Of a stretch of DNA of 62,000 nt, positions 27,423 through 38,796 are shown one piece after another. Position numbers and translations under genes: made by a program. The DNA is from Chrysomallon squamiferum (lineage: Eukaryota > Mollusca > Gastropoda > Neomphalida > Peltospiridae), in assembly GCA_012295275.1 (NCBI GenBank), contig CM022679.1, positions 30,267,654-30,329,653 of the forward strand, written 5' to 3'. Position 1 is the stretch's first letter. Each line of letters starts with the position of its first letter. Under the pieces are notes generated by a model. It did not search any database and was not told where the DNA came from. It worked only from the letters and a program-made list of their open reading frames with translations.

Positions 27423-27614
27423 ATGGCTACCATTGTTACATCAACATCTACTCAGTTCGTACTAGAACAACAACAGCAGCAGCAGCAGCAGCCACCGCCG
27501 CAGCAGCAACAACAACCGCAGCGTAAACCTTCTGATTCTGAAGGTGCACAATCACGAAAACCAGAAGAAAAAAGTCAGCAACATGGTAAAGCAAACCAAC
27601 CTCGCAAACACAAG
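27423..27614 (+). CDS. ANK: Ankyrin alternative first exon C (polyQ/polyP, basic tail)
   Basis: A 64-codon first exon. It opens MATIVTSTSTQFVLE, then runs through Q8-PPP-Q5-PQ (CAA/CAG and CCG codons, about 27465-27522). A charged stretch follows, ending QPRKHK at donor gtttgag in phase 0. The start context is strong (A at -3, G at +4). The first 15 residues match exon B at about 10 positions and both end in a basic tail. This marks a duplicated alternative first exon 4.5 kb downstream of its relative. The glutamine/proline tract is absent from B and appears to be a later triplet expansion. It would splice to the common exon at 40468. The donor is sub-optimal. Confidence 0.75.
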
Positions 27615-29845
27615 GTTTGAGTTTTAGTACAGTCATGTCAAGTCAGCTAAATTTATTTATTTATTTATTTATTACAGTTGTTAAACTATTTGTTCTTAAC
27701 TGTTTATTTTATTTATTTCATTACTTATTTATTACTATAGCTAAATTATTTATTAATTAATTAATTTATTTATTTATTCTCATTATCTTTATCATTATGT
27801 TCATCATCATTATTATTACTAAATTTTTAAGTTAGTTTAATTTTATTTTAATTTAATTACAGCCATAATGGCAATAATATTTACTGAAGTTTCATCCAGC
27901 ATTATAAAAATAAACATCAACATTTTTTTCTTTCTTCTCTTTCATTCATAAAGATTTGTTAAAAAACAAAAAAAAAAAAAAACCCAAGAATAAAAAAATT
28001 AAAAACATATGATACTGTCTTCTTGCATAATTTTCCTTCTTTTCTATTCCATTTGTCAGAAAAATATAAGGACATACTGACACACACTTACATAACTTAT
28101 GCATCTTGCTACTCAGAATATTTAAAAGTATTATTTTCTTGTTAACATTTATTTTTACTTTTATTATTTTTATTTATTGTTTTTTTTTTTATGTTCATCC
28201 ATGTTTGAATATGTAAATTGATGTCCAGAGCTTTTCAGACCTACATGCACGTTTGTTCTGGCATCTCATATTAATAATGTATGTGGGTTTGAATGATAGT
28301 GAATTCTGGTAACCAGAGCCATTACTGAAAATAACAATACATCTCCCACACAACAAAATGTAATGACAATAACAAAAAAAAAATGAAATAAAACAAACAT
28401 TACAAAGAAAAAAAAAAAAATGAATTTGGTTTGATTAATATAAATGAATGTAACTCTGTTTAATGTCATTTTAAAACATTTTAGTTTTAGGAGTTACTTA
28501 CTCTCATCACTTACAGTGTTTTTGTACAGTTTAAAAGATGAAACCTGCTTATTACCACTCCAAAGTATGCTTTTATCAGTTTTATGAATTTTACCACAGT
28601 CTTTGATGAAGGTATCTTGGGGCACTAGTTGGAACTTGAAACTGTCAAAAATTAAAAAATAATGTACCTGTAACAATTAATACGTGTGCTGTAACCACAT
28701 GGCTGTAACCACATGGCTGTAACCACTGGGCTGTAACATTCAGTTTATTTTTACACATTCTAATGAAACATCCAGCTACACACAGAATTCTCACAGCAGA
28801 GGCTTTAATGATTTCACATTACATAATTTATACACAGTCACATCAATATCTGCATGCAGTATTCACATGTTGTTTTTATACAAGATTCAGACTCAAACAC
28901 ACACAAACATACACACACACATTTAATGATTTCACATTACATAATTTATACACAGTCACATCAATATCTGCATGCAGTATTCACATGTTGTTTTTGTACA
29001 AGATTCAGACTCAAACACACACAAACATACACACACACATTTAATGATTTCACATTACATAATTTATACACAGTCACATCAATATCTGCATGCAGTATTC
29101 ACATGTTGTTTTTGTACAAGATTCAGACTCAAACACACACAAACATACACACACACATTTAATGATTTCACATTACATAATTTATACACAGTCACATCAA
29201 TATCTGCATGCAGTATTCACATGTTGTTTTTGTACAAGATTCAGACTAAAAACACACACAAACATACACACACACATTTAATGATTTCACATTACATAAT
29301 TTATACACAGTCACATCAATATCTGCATGCAGTATTCACATGTTGTTTTTGTACAAGATTCAGACTCAAACACACACAAACATACACACACACATTTAAT
29401 GAACATTACATAATTTATACACAGTCACATCAATATCTGCATGCAGTATTCACATGTTGTTTTTATACAAGATTCAGACTCAAACACACACAAACATACA
29501 CACACACATTTAATGATTTCACATTACATAATTTATACACAGTCACATCAATATCTGCATGCAGTATTCACATGTTGTTTTTGTACAAGATTCAGACTCA
29601 AACACACACAAACATACACACACACATTTAATGATTTCACATTACATAATTTATACGCAGTCACATCAATATCTGCATGCAGTATTCACTTGTTGTTTTT
29701 GTACAAGATTCAGACTCAAACACACACAAACATACACACACATTTAATGATTTCACATTACATAATTTATACGCAGTCACATCAATATCTGCATGCAGCA
29801 TTCACGTGTTGTTTTTGTACAAGATTCAGACTCAAACACACACAA

Positions 29846-29889
<44 letters not shown>

Positions 29890-32800
29890 GCACATATTCA
29901 CATACTCACATGCTCACTTACTCACATGTTCTCACATGCATTCTCTATAAAATTGTTTTAAATTTCAGTGGAAGAGTATTCAGTCCAGCTGATTATACAT
30001 GCAGCATACTCAAAACAAAATCGATACTTTCTGTTACTAGAATTCTCAGCTGATTTGGTTTAGCTACATCTAAGATAATCTCAGATAGAATGATTAAAAA
30101 TTACTAAAGTATTTACTGATATAATGATCTCAATAGCTGCATGAGGAATTTCCCAATATGGAAAGTTCCCAGAAAATGATTTGTACTTTCCTGTTTAAGT
30201 TCTTATAAAATTGTCTTAGTATTAAAACAAAATACTAGTAAAATGAAATAAATAAATAACAAAAAAAAAAAAAAAAATAAAAAATATGTGGGTGTGTATA
30301 ACAACAATAATAATACTAATTATTATAATAAAGTCAGATAAATATATAAATAAAAAATATAATAAAAAAAAATAAATTAATAAACAAACAATTAAAAATA
30401 ATTAAAATAATTAAAAATAATTAAAATAATTAAATGATGAAAAATAAAAGAAAAGTGCTAGTGAAGACAAAGATGGGGATGATTTCTAGATGTTTTAGCA
30501 ACAAACTGTTGATAGGAAGTCAGTTTATTCTCTGAATTTTGATAAATATTTGAGTCTTCTTTTATTAAATAATATTATTTTTTTCATCAGATATGAATAA
30601 CTTGCTAATTACCGGAAAGAATAATAAAATAATAAAAACAGAAGAATTAAACAAAAGGATTAAAACCAACTGATTAATTAAAATGTAAAAAAATAATAAT
30701 AAACGACAAATAAATATTAAAACACCTCCACAAAAAAAAGAAAAGAAAAAAAAAACCCTATCAAACTGAGCAAACAAGCAAATAATAATAAAAAAACAAC
30801 AAAAAAACCCAACTATAACCCAAAACAATAATGAACAAAAACAAACAAAACAAAAATATTGATGTTTCCTTGATCTTTGGTTAACACCATTATGGATTCT
30901 TAATTTATTTTTCATGTAGAATTATAGAGTTACTCACTTTAATTAATAATGATCTATTCTTTTTTTTTTTTTAATTAAGTAAACAAAAATAAAAAATAGA
31001 AAAAAAAAGAAAGAAACAAAATTGAAAAATCTAAATTATTGTCTCTTGATGTTTCATCGATGTTTAGTTGGGTTTAATCTTGTAATTTGTTTAGTGTGGT
31101 TTCTCATTTACAAGAATCATTGTCTTTAATTGATTGGTTTTGTTGCTAATGTCTGTTCAGGTCATTCCAACCAAACCAGACATTTGGCCATCGCTGGAAA
31201 CACAATTTATACATTCTCCAATCCAGCACTGTTTCCACCTTTTGCCAATCGATACTGCCAGTAGTGATCCAGTTGCCGTGGAAACCAGCTGACTCATTAA
31301 TTCTTGCCCAATATGGTATTGTCATGTGGCGATGATGATGATGGTGGTTTTTTTGATGATGGTGATGATGGGGTTCTCGTGTTTCCAGTGATATTTATAA
31401 GTCATGTCATGATGTTTTTGTTTGACCTTGGTGACCTTGAGGTTGTTGGGTTATCAGGGTAGTGTGTGAATTGCGTGGCGAAGTCACCAGTTTCTTCGTC
31501 ACGTGTTACTGCAGCATGCCTTAGAGCTGTCTAGTTCTGCTGACACATACCACAGACTGTTTTGATTAATACAAACTGTTGATTTATTTTATTTCATTAA
31601 TATGAATATCATTGTTACATATAATAAAAGGTATCGAATTTGAATGATGCAAACTACAGATTATTTTAATTAGTACATACTGTTTTTTTTATTATTATTA
31701 TTATTATTTAGAATTTGTTTTTTTATTATATATAATTATTTTATTGTAGTTTCTGTTTTAATTAATAGAAAGTGTAGAATATTTTAATTACAGCATAGTG
31801 TGTTTTTAAATTTATTTAATTACAAATTTTATTACTTACCATACCTATCTAATTTAATTAATACAAATTATAACATTTCTATTAATACTTATTCATATAA
31901 TTATCTGATTTAATTAACAAAAATTATAACATTTCTATTAATACTTATTCAATTATCTGATTTAATTAATAAAAATAATAATATATTTTAGATAATAAAA
32001 TATTGTTTTATTATCTAATACACACCCCTGCACAGGATAATTCATTTGATACATACTGCTATATTTTAATCAGTTTTAAGGTAACATGTTTTTAGTTATT
32101 ACATACTCTGGTGGTCTCTATCTGATGTTTGTATTGCATGACAAAAAAACTCTCTCTTTGCAGAATTTAATTAAGAAAAATCCATTCTGAGAGAAACGAG
32201 ATCAGATAATATCAGAACACAAAGGCATCATGTTCCTCTGATGTTCTCTTTTGTGATATGATTGAGTAATCTACTTTATTAACCGAGAGGAAGGGCTCAA
32301 GACTGGGGTCTTCTCATCTCAGATAAATAAGAAATTTGTGTGGATCATGTAGCGACATGATTCTGATAAGATAGATACGTACGTAAGTGAAAGAATGGTC
32401 TAAAATGACAGCATTGCTTTAAGTTTGATGCATGCATAGACACATACACATACACACACCCACTCAGAGAAAGACAATGCACTTTTAAAATCACCTGTTT
32501 TTGTCAATTATTGGAAAAGTGAATCATGTTTTTGAAATGACTCACTGATGTAGTTTGTGATTGGAACATCTCAAGTTGGTATTGATTTGTAGGAAAATCT
32601 GCCAGGTCACCATAGTCTGGCTCACACTGAAATAGAGCAAGATGAAGGTATACGGAAGACATAAAACTCGTTAATGTATGTATAGAAATGTGAGGCACTG
32701 AAATATTTAGTTTATTACATAATCAATGTTTTCATGGTAATAGCATTAATTAGATCTGAGTTCCTGTTGTTGCTAGAGCTGTATCCATGTCCCACCCATC

Positions 32801-32898
32801 ACTGACCAGGTAGACTCTCAGCCACACATGCATCCCTCCCACATGCACACACAGACACATCACCACACCCATCCAAACACAAGCACATACACATACAT

Positions 32899-32932
<34 letters not shown>

Positions 32933-33209
32933 ACATTTCTGCACATACTCTCTGAGAGATGATTTAGACAATGTAAGATTCTGAAACTTTTTATAATTAT
33001 TTTAATCAGTAAAAGAAAAAATATGCCTTCCCCATTCCCAAAAGCCCTCCTGCCCCCTCCCCTCCCCAACCCACCAACAAAACAATGACAAAAAAAAACC
33101 TTCAAGCAAATAATTCATGTTACAACATAATTACATCCCTTAACCATTACCTCTCCAGCTTGAAAGAGACAAAGACAACTGTTACAACCTTTGACCTACA
33201 GTGCTCTTT

Positions 33210-33244
<35 letters not shown>

Positions 33245-33246
33245 AA
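27615..33246 (+). other. Intron between first exon C and the promoter-like block
   Basis: No coding sequence is supported. It holds ATTT/TTTA runs at 27650-27780, a 15-bp unit (GTAACCACATGGCT) repeated three times at 28690-28735, the 118-bp minisatellite, several A- and T-runs, and CA/TG runs at about 32905-32935. A more complex, non-repetitive stretch lies at about 31141-31520 and ends in ATGATG repeats. A 30-nt A-run ends at about 33243. Confidence 0.75.
28804..29892. repeat. 118-bp minisatellite, nine copies
   Basis: Units start at 28804, 28922, 29040, 29158, 29277, 29395, 29509, 29627 and 29743. Spacing is mostly exactly 118 bp, with 119, 114 and 116 as the exceptions. Each begins TTTAATGATTTCACATTACA and ends in a CA-rich stretch. 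Copies are nearly identical, so the expansion is recent. The last copy runs into a longer CA run. Each unit is free of plus-strand stops in all three frames, which produces long but meaningless frames of up to 219 codons. Because 118 is not a multiple of three, these frames change with every unit. Confidence 0.97.
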
Positions 33247-33868
33247 ACAATCCCTCTTAACTGGCGTTAAATTGTGAGAACAAAGTCGGAGAATGAACAG
33301 TTGGGTTTCGCCCGTTTTTATGATAATTTAATAATTAGCGTCTGCTGGCGATCAATAACCCGATCAATACACCCAGCTGCACGAAGCTTCGGGAACAGAA
33401 TCTCCACATTAGCAACAACAGTAATATCTCTCACACACCGCATTATCCTGAAAACAAAACAACAACAGCAGCAGCAGCAGCAACAGCAGCAACACAGCCC
33501 TGTTTATGATAAATTATCAAACCAATAAACAGCCGGAAATAAATAAATAAAAATTAATAATTTAAAAAATTCCCAGTTGAGTAGAGATATTTTAATAAAC
33601 GTGGAGGTGTGGGTTGTGTTGTTGTTGTTGTTAGCGTTTCGGAATTGCAGCCACTTGTTTCTGTACGGTTATGCGGCAGCCGAGCGGCATTCATACTTTA
33701 TTAATGAGTACTTGTTAGACTGGATGTGGCAGCCAATCAGAGGTGGCCTCTCTCGCGGAGACGATCGTCAAGGGGTCTCTCCTGCATTTTTTTGAGACAC
33801 GATGCTAACCTGACGCCAGAAAGGGTTTCCACACTAACTTGCTCTTTTTGAGCATCCAAGGAGGCAGG
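33247..33868 (+). promoter_or_regulatory. Promoter-like, CpG-richer block before ATG-only exon
   Basis: After the A-run ending near 33243 the sequence turns complex and richer in CpG until about 33870. It includes a CAG/CAA run at 33464-33490, a CCAAT box in forward orientation at 33733-33737 (GCAGCCAATCAGAGG) and a GGCCTCTCTCGCGGAGACG stretch just downstream. A tiny upstream frame, ATG CTA ACC TGA, lies at 33802-33813. The block ends exactly at an ATG|GTAAGA junction. Together this looks like a core promoter plus 5' UTR for one ankyrin isoform. It is inferred from sequence only; the transcription start is unknown. Confidence 0.45.
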
Positions 33869-33871
33869 ATG
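33869..33871 (+). CDS. ANK: Probable ATG-only first coding exon D of ankyrin
   Basis: The sequence GGAGGCAGGATG is followed directly by a consensus donor, GTAAGATT. The ATG has A at -3 and G at +4. Spliced in phase 0 to 40468 it would give [13 protein letters not shown], a minimal N-terminus that starts on the conserved lead-in to repeat 1. It lies at the end of the CpG-richer block with the CCAAT box. Exons carrying only the initiator codon are known in animal genes. The donor and context are good, but one codon offers no coding evidence, so this remains a prediction. Confidence 0.45.
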
Positions 33872-35389
33872 GTAAGATTTGCTTTGTTTCTGTCATTTTC
33901 GTGTCTTTGTTGTTGTCGGTAGATTTGATGGTTAATCGTTGTCGGCAGTTAAAGGAAATTGATTTTCACCAGCTCTGAATTGTGTGTGGTGTGATGGCGT
34001 TTTTCATGTTCTGTTAACATGGCTACCGTACCGAAGGACGGTGACATTGGTTGACCTACATAAGCTAGTGTAACCGGTGGTTATGTTTGTAATTGCTGTT
34101 AATGTGTGTGGTGGTTACATGTTTAAAGTGTGGTTATTTATTGTAGCTAATGGTTACAGTAGGCGGTTATATTTGGTGTACAGTTTCTATGACTGATGTA
34201 TGGATTTTGTAATAACAAACTTATAAAATTACTCAATCAGTGGTTACTGTATGGTGGTTACATGTTGCTGTGTACCTGCATGTGGTTACAATATAATGTT
34301 AATATTTCAAACTGTAAATATAAGTGAGTGTAATTGTTTAAAGTTGCTCTGGTTTATGTAGTTTCTCTAAAATCAGACTTAATATTGTATACAGATACTA
34401 GTTATTCTCTTTGGTTATATATTTCAGTGTATGGTTACAGCATGTTAGATTTCATGCTATATGTACAGACATACAGACTTAAAGTTATTGTTTATAAATG
34501 TTGGTTACAGATTAATCTGGTTACATTTAATAGTATCTGGTTATTGATTAGGCTTCAGACTGGGGTTACAAACTCCACTAAATGGTTACTGGTTACAGTA
34601 TGTGGTTACTGGTATGCAGTTACGAAATACTAGATATTTGTCCTGGAAATTTGAGTTAAATTGACAGATTGGATCTGAGGTTTTTATTTCTCAGTTGTGA
34701 TGATAATGTGATTATATGAGATGAATGTAACTTTGTTATCACAATGTTACTTGATAAATGTTAGAAATTACCTCTTTTATCTTCAAATTTCATTTTGTAT
34801 TGTTTCTTCTATCTGCCATTTTTTCTTTTACTCTATCTGTTTCTAGATTAATATATATCATTACATGTGTTGTATGTGTGTATAGTGTTGTATGCATGTG
34901 TGTGATCCTGTAACTTTATACTATATAATTGTTAATAATACATGTAATAATATCAGCAGGTACACTTTAACAGTGGTGAGCTTGTTTTTAATGTAATGTT
35001 AGTAGTAATGAAATAGCAATATGCTTTTCTAAATGTCACATTAATAAACCATTAAGTCCTATTACCACTCACAGTAAATGGATGTCACTGCCTAAAGAAT
35101 CTTAAAACATTTTCACATATCAAATATAAATGTATTAAAAAAAACATCATAAAAATTAATATTAATCTTGCAGTTCATTTTTTGTCAGTATCTTTCAACT
35201 TTTGATTTCAGATACTTTATAAATTTGTTAGTATTAAGCTCAATGTTTTGGATTACATGTAGACGATTCTTTCGACCTTTCCATATATTAAATCAAACAT
35301 AAAATTTCTTGAGAGGCAAATTTCATCATTTTGCTAATTTTTAAATAAAGGATTATCATACTGTATATTTTACTAAAGCTGCCTTTTAT

Positions 35390-35770
35390 CATGATTTGAA
35401 CCGAAACCCCAAGTGGTAACCTTAGAGCAGATAACTCTCTGTGAGTTTGTTAGCTGAGATAAGCCACATGGAGACATGACATATGACTCATAATTCTAGA
35501 AAATTAGATCAATTTTTGTAAGACCTGTCAGTACCAAGATTTGAACTCAGAACGTACGAGTCATAATAATTCTTCTGTTGTTAACGAACCCATCTTTAGG
35601 AGACATCTTTCCTCAGATTTGAAAACAAAAAACCTGTGATTCATAATTTAATAACTGAATCACTGTAACTTAATTCCTGTGCTGCTAAAGAACCATTTTG
35701 TTTGAGATGTCCTTCCCAAGATCTGAATCACAGATTGTTAACCAATTCCATTGTAGTTGCATCTCATTGT
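35390..35770 (-). repeat. Decayed tRNA-derived SINE-like units, antisense
   Basis: Four spaced words match a reversed pol III B box: GATTTGAACC (35393), GATTTGAACTC (35538), GATTTGAAAAC (35616) and GATCTGAATC (35720). The last three are followed or preceded by similar phrases, such as CCTGTGATTCATAA and ACGAACCCATC against AAGAACCATTT. This fits several diverged minus-strand tRNA-SINE heads in near-tandem order. Individual copies are too decayed to name a family. Confidence 0.4.
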
Positions 35771-36599
35771 ACCTGTGGAGCTGAGGTATCATTTATTGAT
35801 TTACCTGGCAGTTGTATCAGTTATTACCTGTGCGCTGACTCACCTGCAAATCCCAGGCAACCAGTGCAAACCAAAATTAACTAAATCCATAGCTGACTAA
35901 ACACAGGAAATGGAGTTTTTCTTAGCAGCAACTATTGACAGTGCTTAGAAGGAAAGAGGGAAATAATTACTTGTTTTATAATATGTTTCTGCATTAAACA
36001 TGAACAAATAATTAATTGTTTTACAACTCATTTCACTGTTAATTGTTTGTTAGGTTTTAAATGTTAATAAATGTAGCCAGACTATTTCAGTATTGACTGT
36101 AATTAGGTTTCAAACAAATAAATAACTCAAATCGTTTCAGTGTAATTAGGTTTTGAGTTCTATGAATAAATGTTTGTTTTACAACCCCTTATAACAGCAT
36201 TACCTGTGATTAGGTTTTAAACTTGAATAAATATTTATTTGTTTTGCAGTATCCCATTTTAATAGTTATTACGTTTTAAAAATAAATAAATAATTATTTT
36301 TACAGCACTGCATTTTGGTGTTTTCTTTTATTTCAATTTAATATGAAAACGAAAATAGTTTTTGCAAGTTTAATGCATTTTTGAATGTAAAATGAGTATA
36401 ATATCTGTTTTTACAGTTATTTTATTATTAATAGTTAATGTGTAAAAAATGTGCAAAATCATCTCAGCAGATGTTAGGTTTTAAATGTGGATTTTTTTTT
36501 TTTTAACACACTGTAAACATAAATGCATGAGAGAGACAAAAATATCTATGGTTTTTATAAATTCTTCTGATCTGTTTTAATTTCCTCCATTTTGATGTG

Positions 36600-36601
<2 letters not shown>

Positions 36602-36680
<79 letters not shown>
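36602..36680. repeat. (TC)n microsatellite
   Basis: About 39 uninterrupted CT units, mirror-symmetric. Minus-strand and plus-strand frames through it (RERERE, SLSLSL) are artefacts. Confidence 0.97.
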
Positions 36681-36682
<2 letters not shown>

Positions 36683-38047
36683 AAAACAGCAGCAAGAACT
36701 GCTATTAATATTTAATGTGATATCCACATCAGGCTATGATCCACCATCCTGCCATAGATACTTTCTATCTTTGGTCCTCTGGGTGCAGGCTGCCATAGAC
36801 GCAATCTCATTAATATAGCTCTTTATTGATTTCAGACATTAGACGTCTCAATCAAACATGTTACCCTCTTGCTTTCCGATTATGATAGAACAAATTATGG
36901 ATTTGTCTGCATCATTATACTATCTTTTGTTATCATGAATAGATAAGAAAAGAGATAAACGAGAAAATTAAAGAAAAAAAAAATTAATGAATGTATTTAA
37001 TTTTAGAGTGAAGGAAAGATTGTGGAAATTGGTAATAATGGGATACATTTTAATTTTAATTTTTACATTTTGATAGTGATTAAATAAAATTATTTCCCTT
37101 GTTGGAATTCTTGTATTAACATATTCTTTCTATTTTTTTCTTCTTCTTCTTCTTCTTGTTATTTATATTATTATTATTATCATCTCTGTTAGATTAGATA
37201 TTGACAAGTTAATTCATTTATGAGTTCTTTTTGAAAGGACAAAATTTAATTTTAATTCAAGAATTGCAAATTTAAAAAAGAAAAAATGAAATTGGTTACA
37301 AATTACTTTTTCTTTTGAAACTCTTATTCAAAGATGACATTTTTTCTTTTTTTTTTCTTTTCTTTTTCTTTTTTTTTTTTTTTTTTTGGCAATTGTAATT
37401 TTCAACAGTTAGTAATGGCTTTTAAAATAATTTAATTTACATTTTATTTTTTCCTTTTGCAGGTCTTTTTTGAAGAAGATAAATTTTTATAATTACATTT
37501 TAAATTTTATTACTTTTTTTTTTGTATAAAATAAATAAATATATAAATCATACTGTTCATGATTATTACAACTGATTGTATTTTTAATAGCAGTTATAAT
37601 ACCTAAGGTTCAAGCATGTTTTTCTGGAAATGAATATATTTACTCTGTTTGGACTGAATGTTACTTGGTTACCTGATTACAGGGAAGATAATTGTTATGT
37701 TGACAGCTTGCAATATGGCTGCCATCTGTTATCCTATGATTGTGTTCATTTGTTCCCATTGTATACATCAGTATGCATAATTCACAAAACAATTATATAT
37801 GCAACAGCGAATACTGTATTCTGAGTTTTTAATCGAAATAAAAAAAATTAGTAAAGTATTAGACCAGATTTCAGATAATATCAATTTTTTTTTTTTTTTT
37901 AATGACAGATTTATACATTATTACTATTATTATATATTATTGTTGTTTATATCATTATTATTATGATGATGTCAAAACAAGAAGAAATAAAATAAAATAA
38001 TAATTGAAAAAATACATATATATTAAATAAACAAAAATATAAGAATA

Positions 38048-38056
38048 ACACACACA

Positions 38057-38099
<43 letters not shown>
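38048..38099. repeat. (CA)n microsatellite
   Basis: CA dinucleotides followed by a short TA run. Confidence 0.95.
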
Positions 38100-38101
<2 letters not shown>

Positions 38102-38336
38102 ATATATATATCATACAAACATATATTTCACACACACGATATTTGTTTCTGGGGTTATCAGCTCAAGTCAGATGTGCAGCTAACTTGGTCACTTGGCAGA
38201 GAGAGATCTGGTGAAGGCATGTTGTTGTTGTTGTTGTGTGTCGGCTGGGTATCACTTCCCAGACACTATCTGCTACTATTTTTACCAACATCAGCAGCAG
38301 CAGACACTGTAGATTTCATCTACTTCCCAAACCTAT

Positions 38337-38540
38337 AATTTGCTGGAACTGGCCATGTTATAATCGGGGTAAACCAGCCTATGGGGGGGTGTGTGTGTGG
38401 AAATGGTGGCATATAACGTTATTATTCTGGGAACCTAGAAGAACGTGGAATACAGTGGTATATATCTGCTGCTTCGTGGAATCTTCAATTTACTGGAATT
38501 GGCCATGTTGTGATAAAGGGAACACAGGTTATGGGGAACG
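38337..38540. repeat. Diverged 150-bp direct duplication
   Basis: AATTTGCTGGAACTGGCCAT at 38337 recurs as AATTTACTGGAATTGGCCAT at 38487. In both places an ATGGGG follows at matching distance. The exact 150-bp offset suggests an old tandem duplication. Confidence 0.6.
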
Positions 38541-38772
38541 AGTTTTATACACAAACTGGAAAGAGATGATGGGTTTTTTTTTTTGTTTTGTTTTTTTTTT
38601 TTTTTTTTTTCGTTAATTGGTCTGTGATGAAAATGGTGTTTCTAATGATGAGTGCTGCATACCTGGATCTACTACAGTGAAGATTAAGTTGTTTATTTGT
38701 TTCACTTTGTGGAGCTAGGTTGTTGTTTTGTTTTTGATTGGTTTCTGTTTGTGGTATATATTTATCACTGCA

Positions 38773-38796
38773 ATGCTGAAGAAGTGGATTTCATGG
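38773..38796 (+). CDS. Weak candidate first exon E of ankyrin
   Basis: ATG opens an eight-codon frame, MLKKWISW, ended by a consensus donor gtaagct in phase 0. Joined to 40468 it would read in frame. The start context is moderate (G at -3, C at +4) and the upstream sequence is only mildly less AT-rich than its flanks. A chance ATG plus GTAAG is a real alternative. It is reported because donor, phase and position before the first common exon all fit. Confidence 0.22.

Larger units (their letters stand above)
33872..38772 (+). other. Intron between exon D and candidate exon E
   Basis: A TGTTACA/GGTTACA-rich stretch at about 34050-34630 has the word TGGTTA recurring many times. Antisense SINE-like units lie at 35390-35760, the (TC)n tract at 36602-36680, TTC/TTA runs at 37140-37185, T-runs at 37370-37387, the CA microsatellite at 38048-38099, and a diverged 150-bp duplication with copies at about 38337 and 38487. 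No coding sequence is supported. Confidence 0.7.

Noticed and set aside
28972-29631. 219-codon open frame across the minisatellite
   Set aside because: It is produced by a 118-bp tandem repeat without stops in any forward frame. The frame shifts with each unit, and there is no codon bias or domain.
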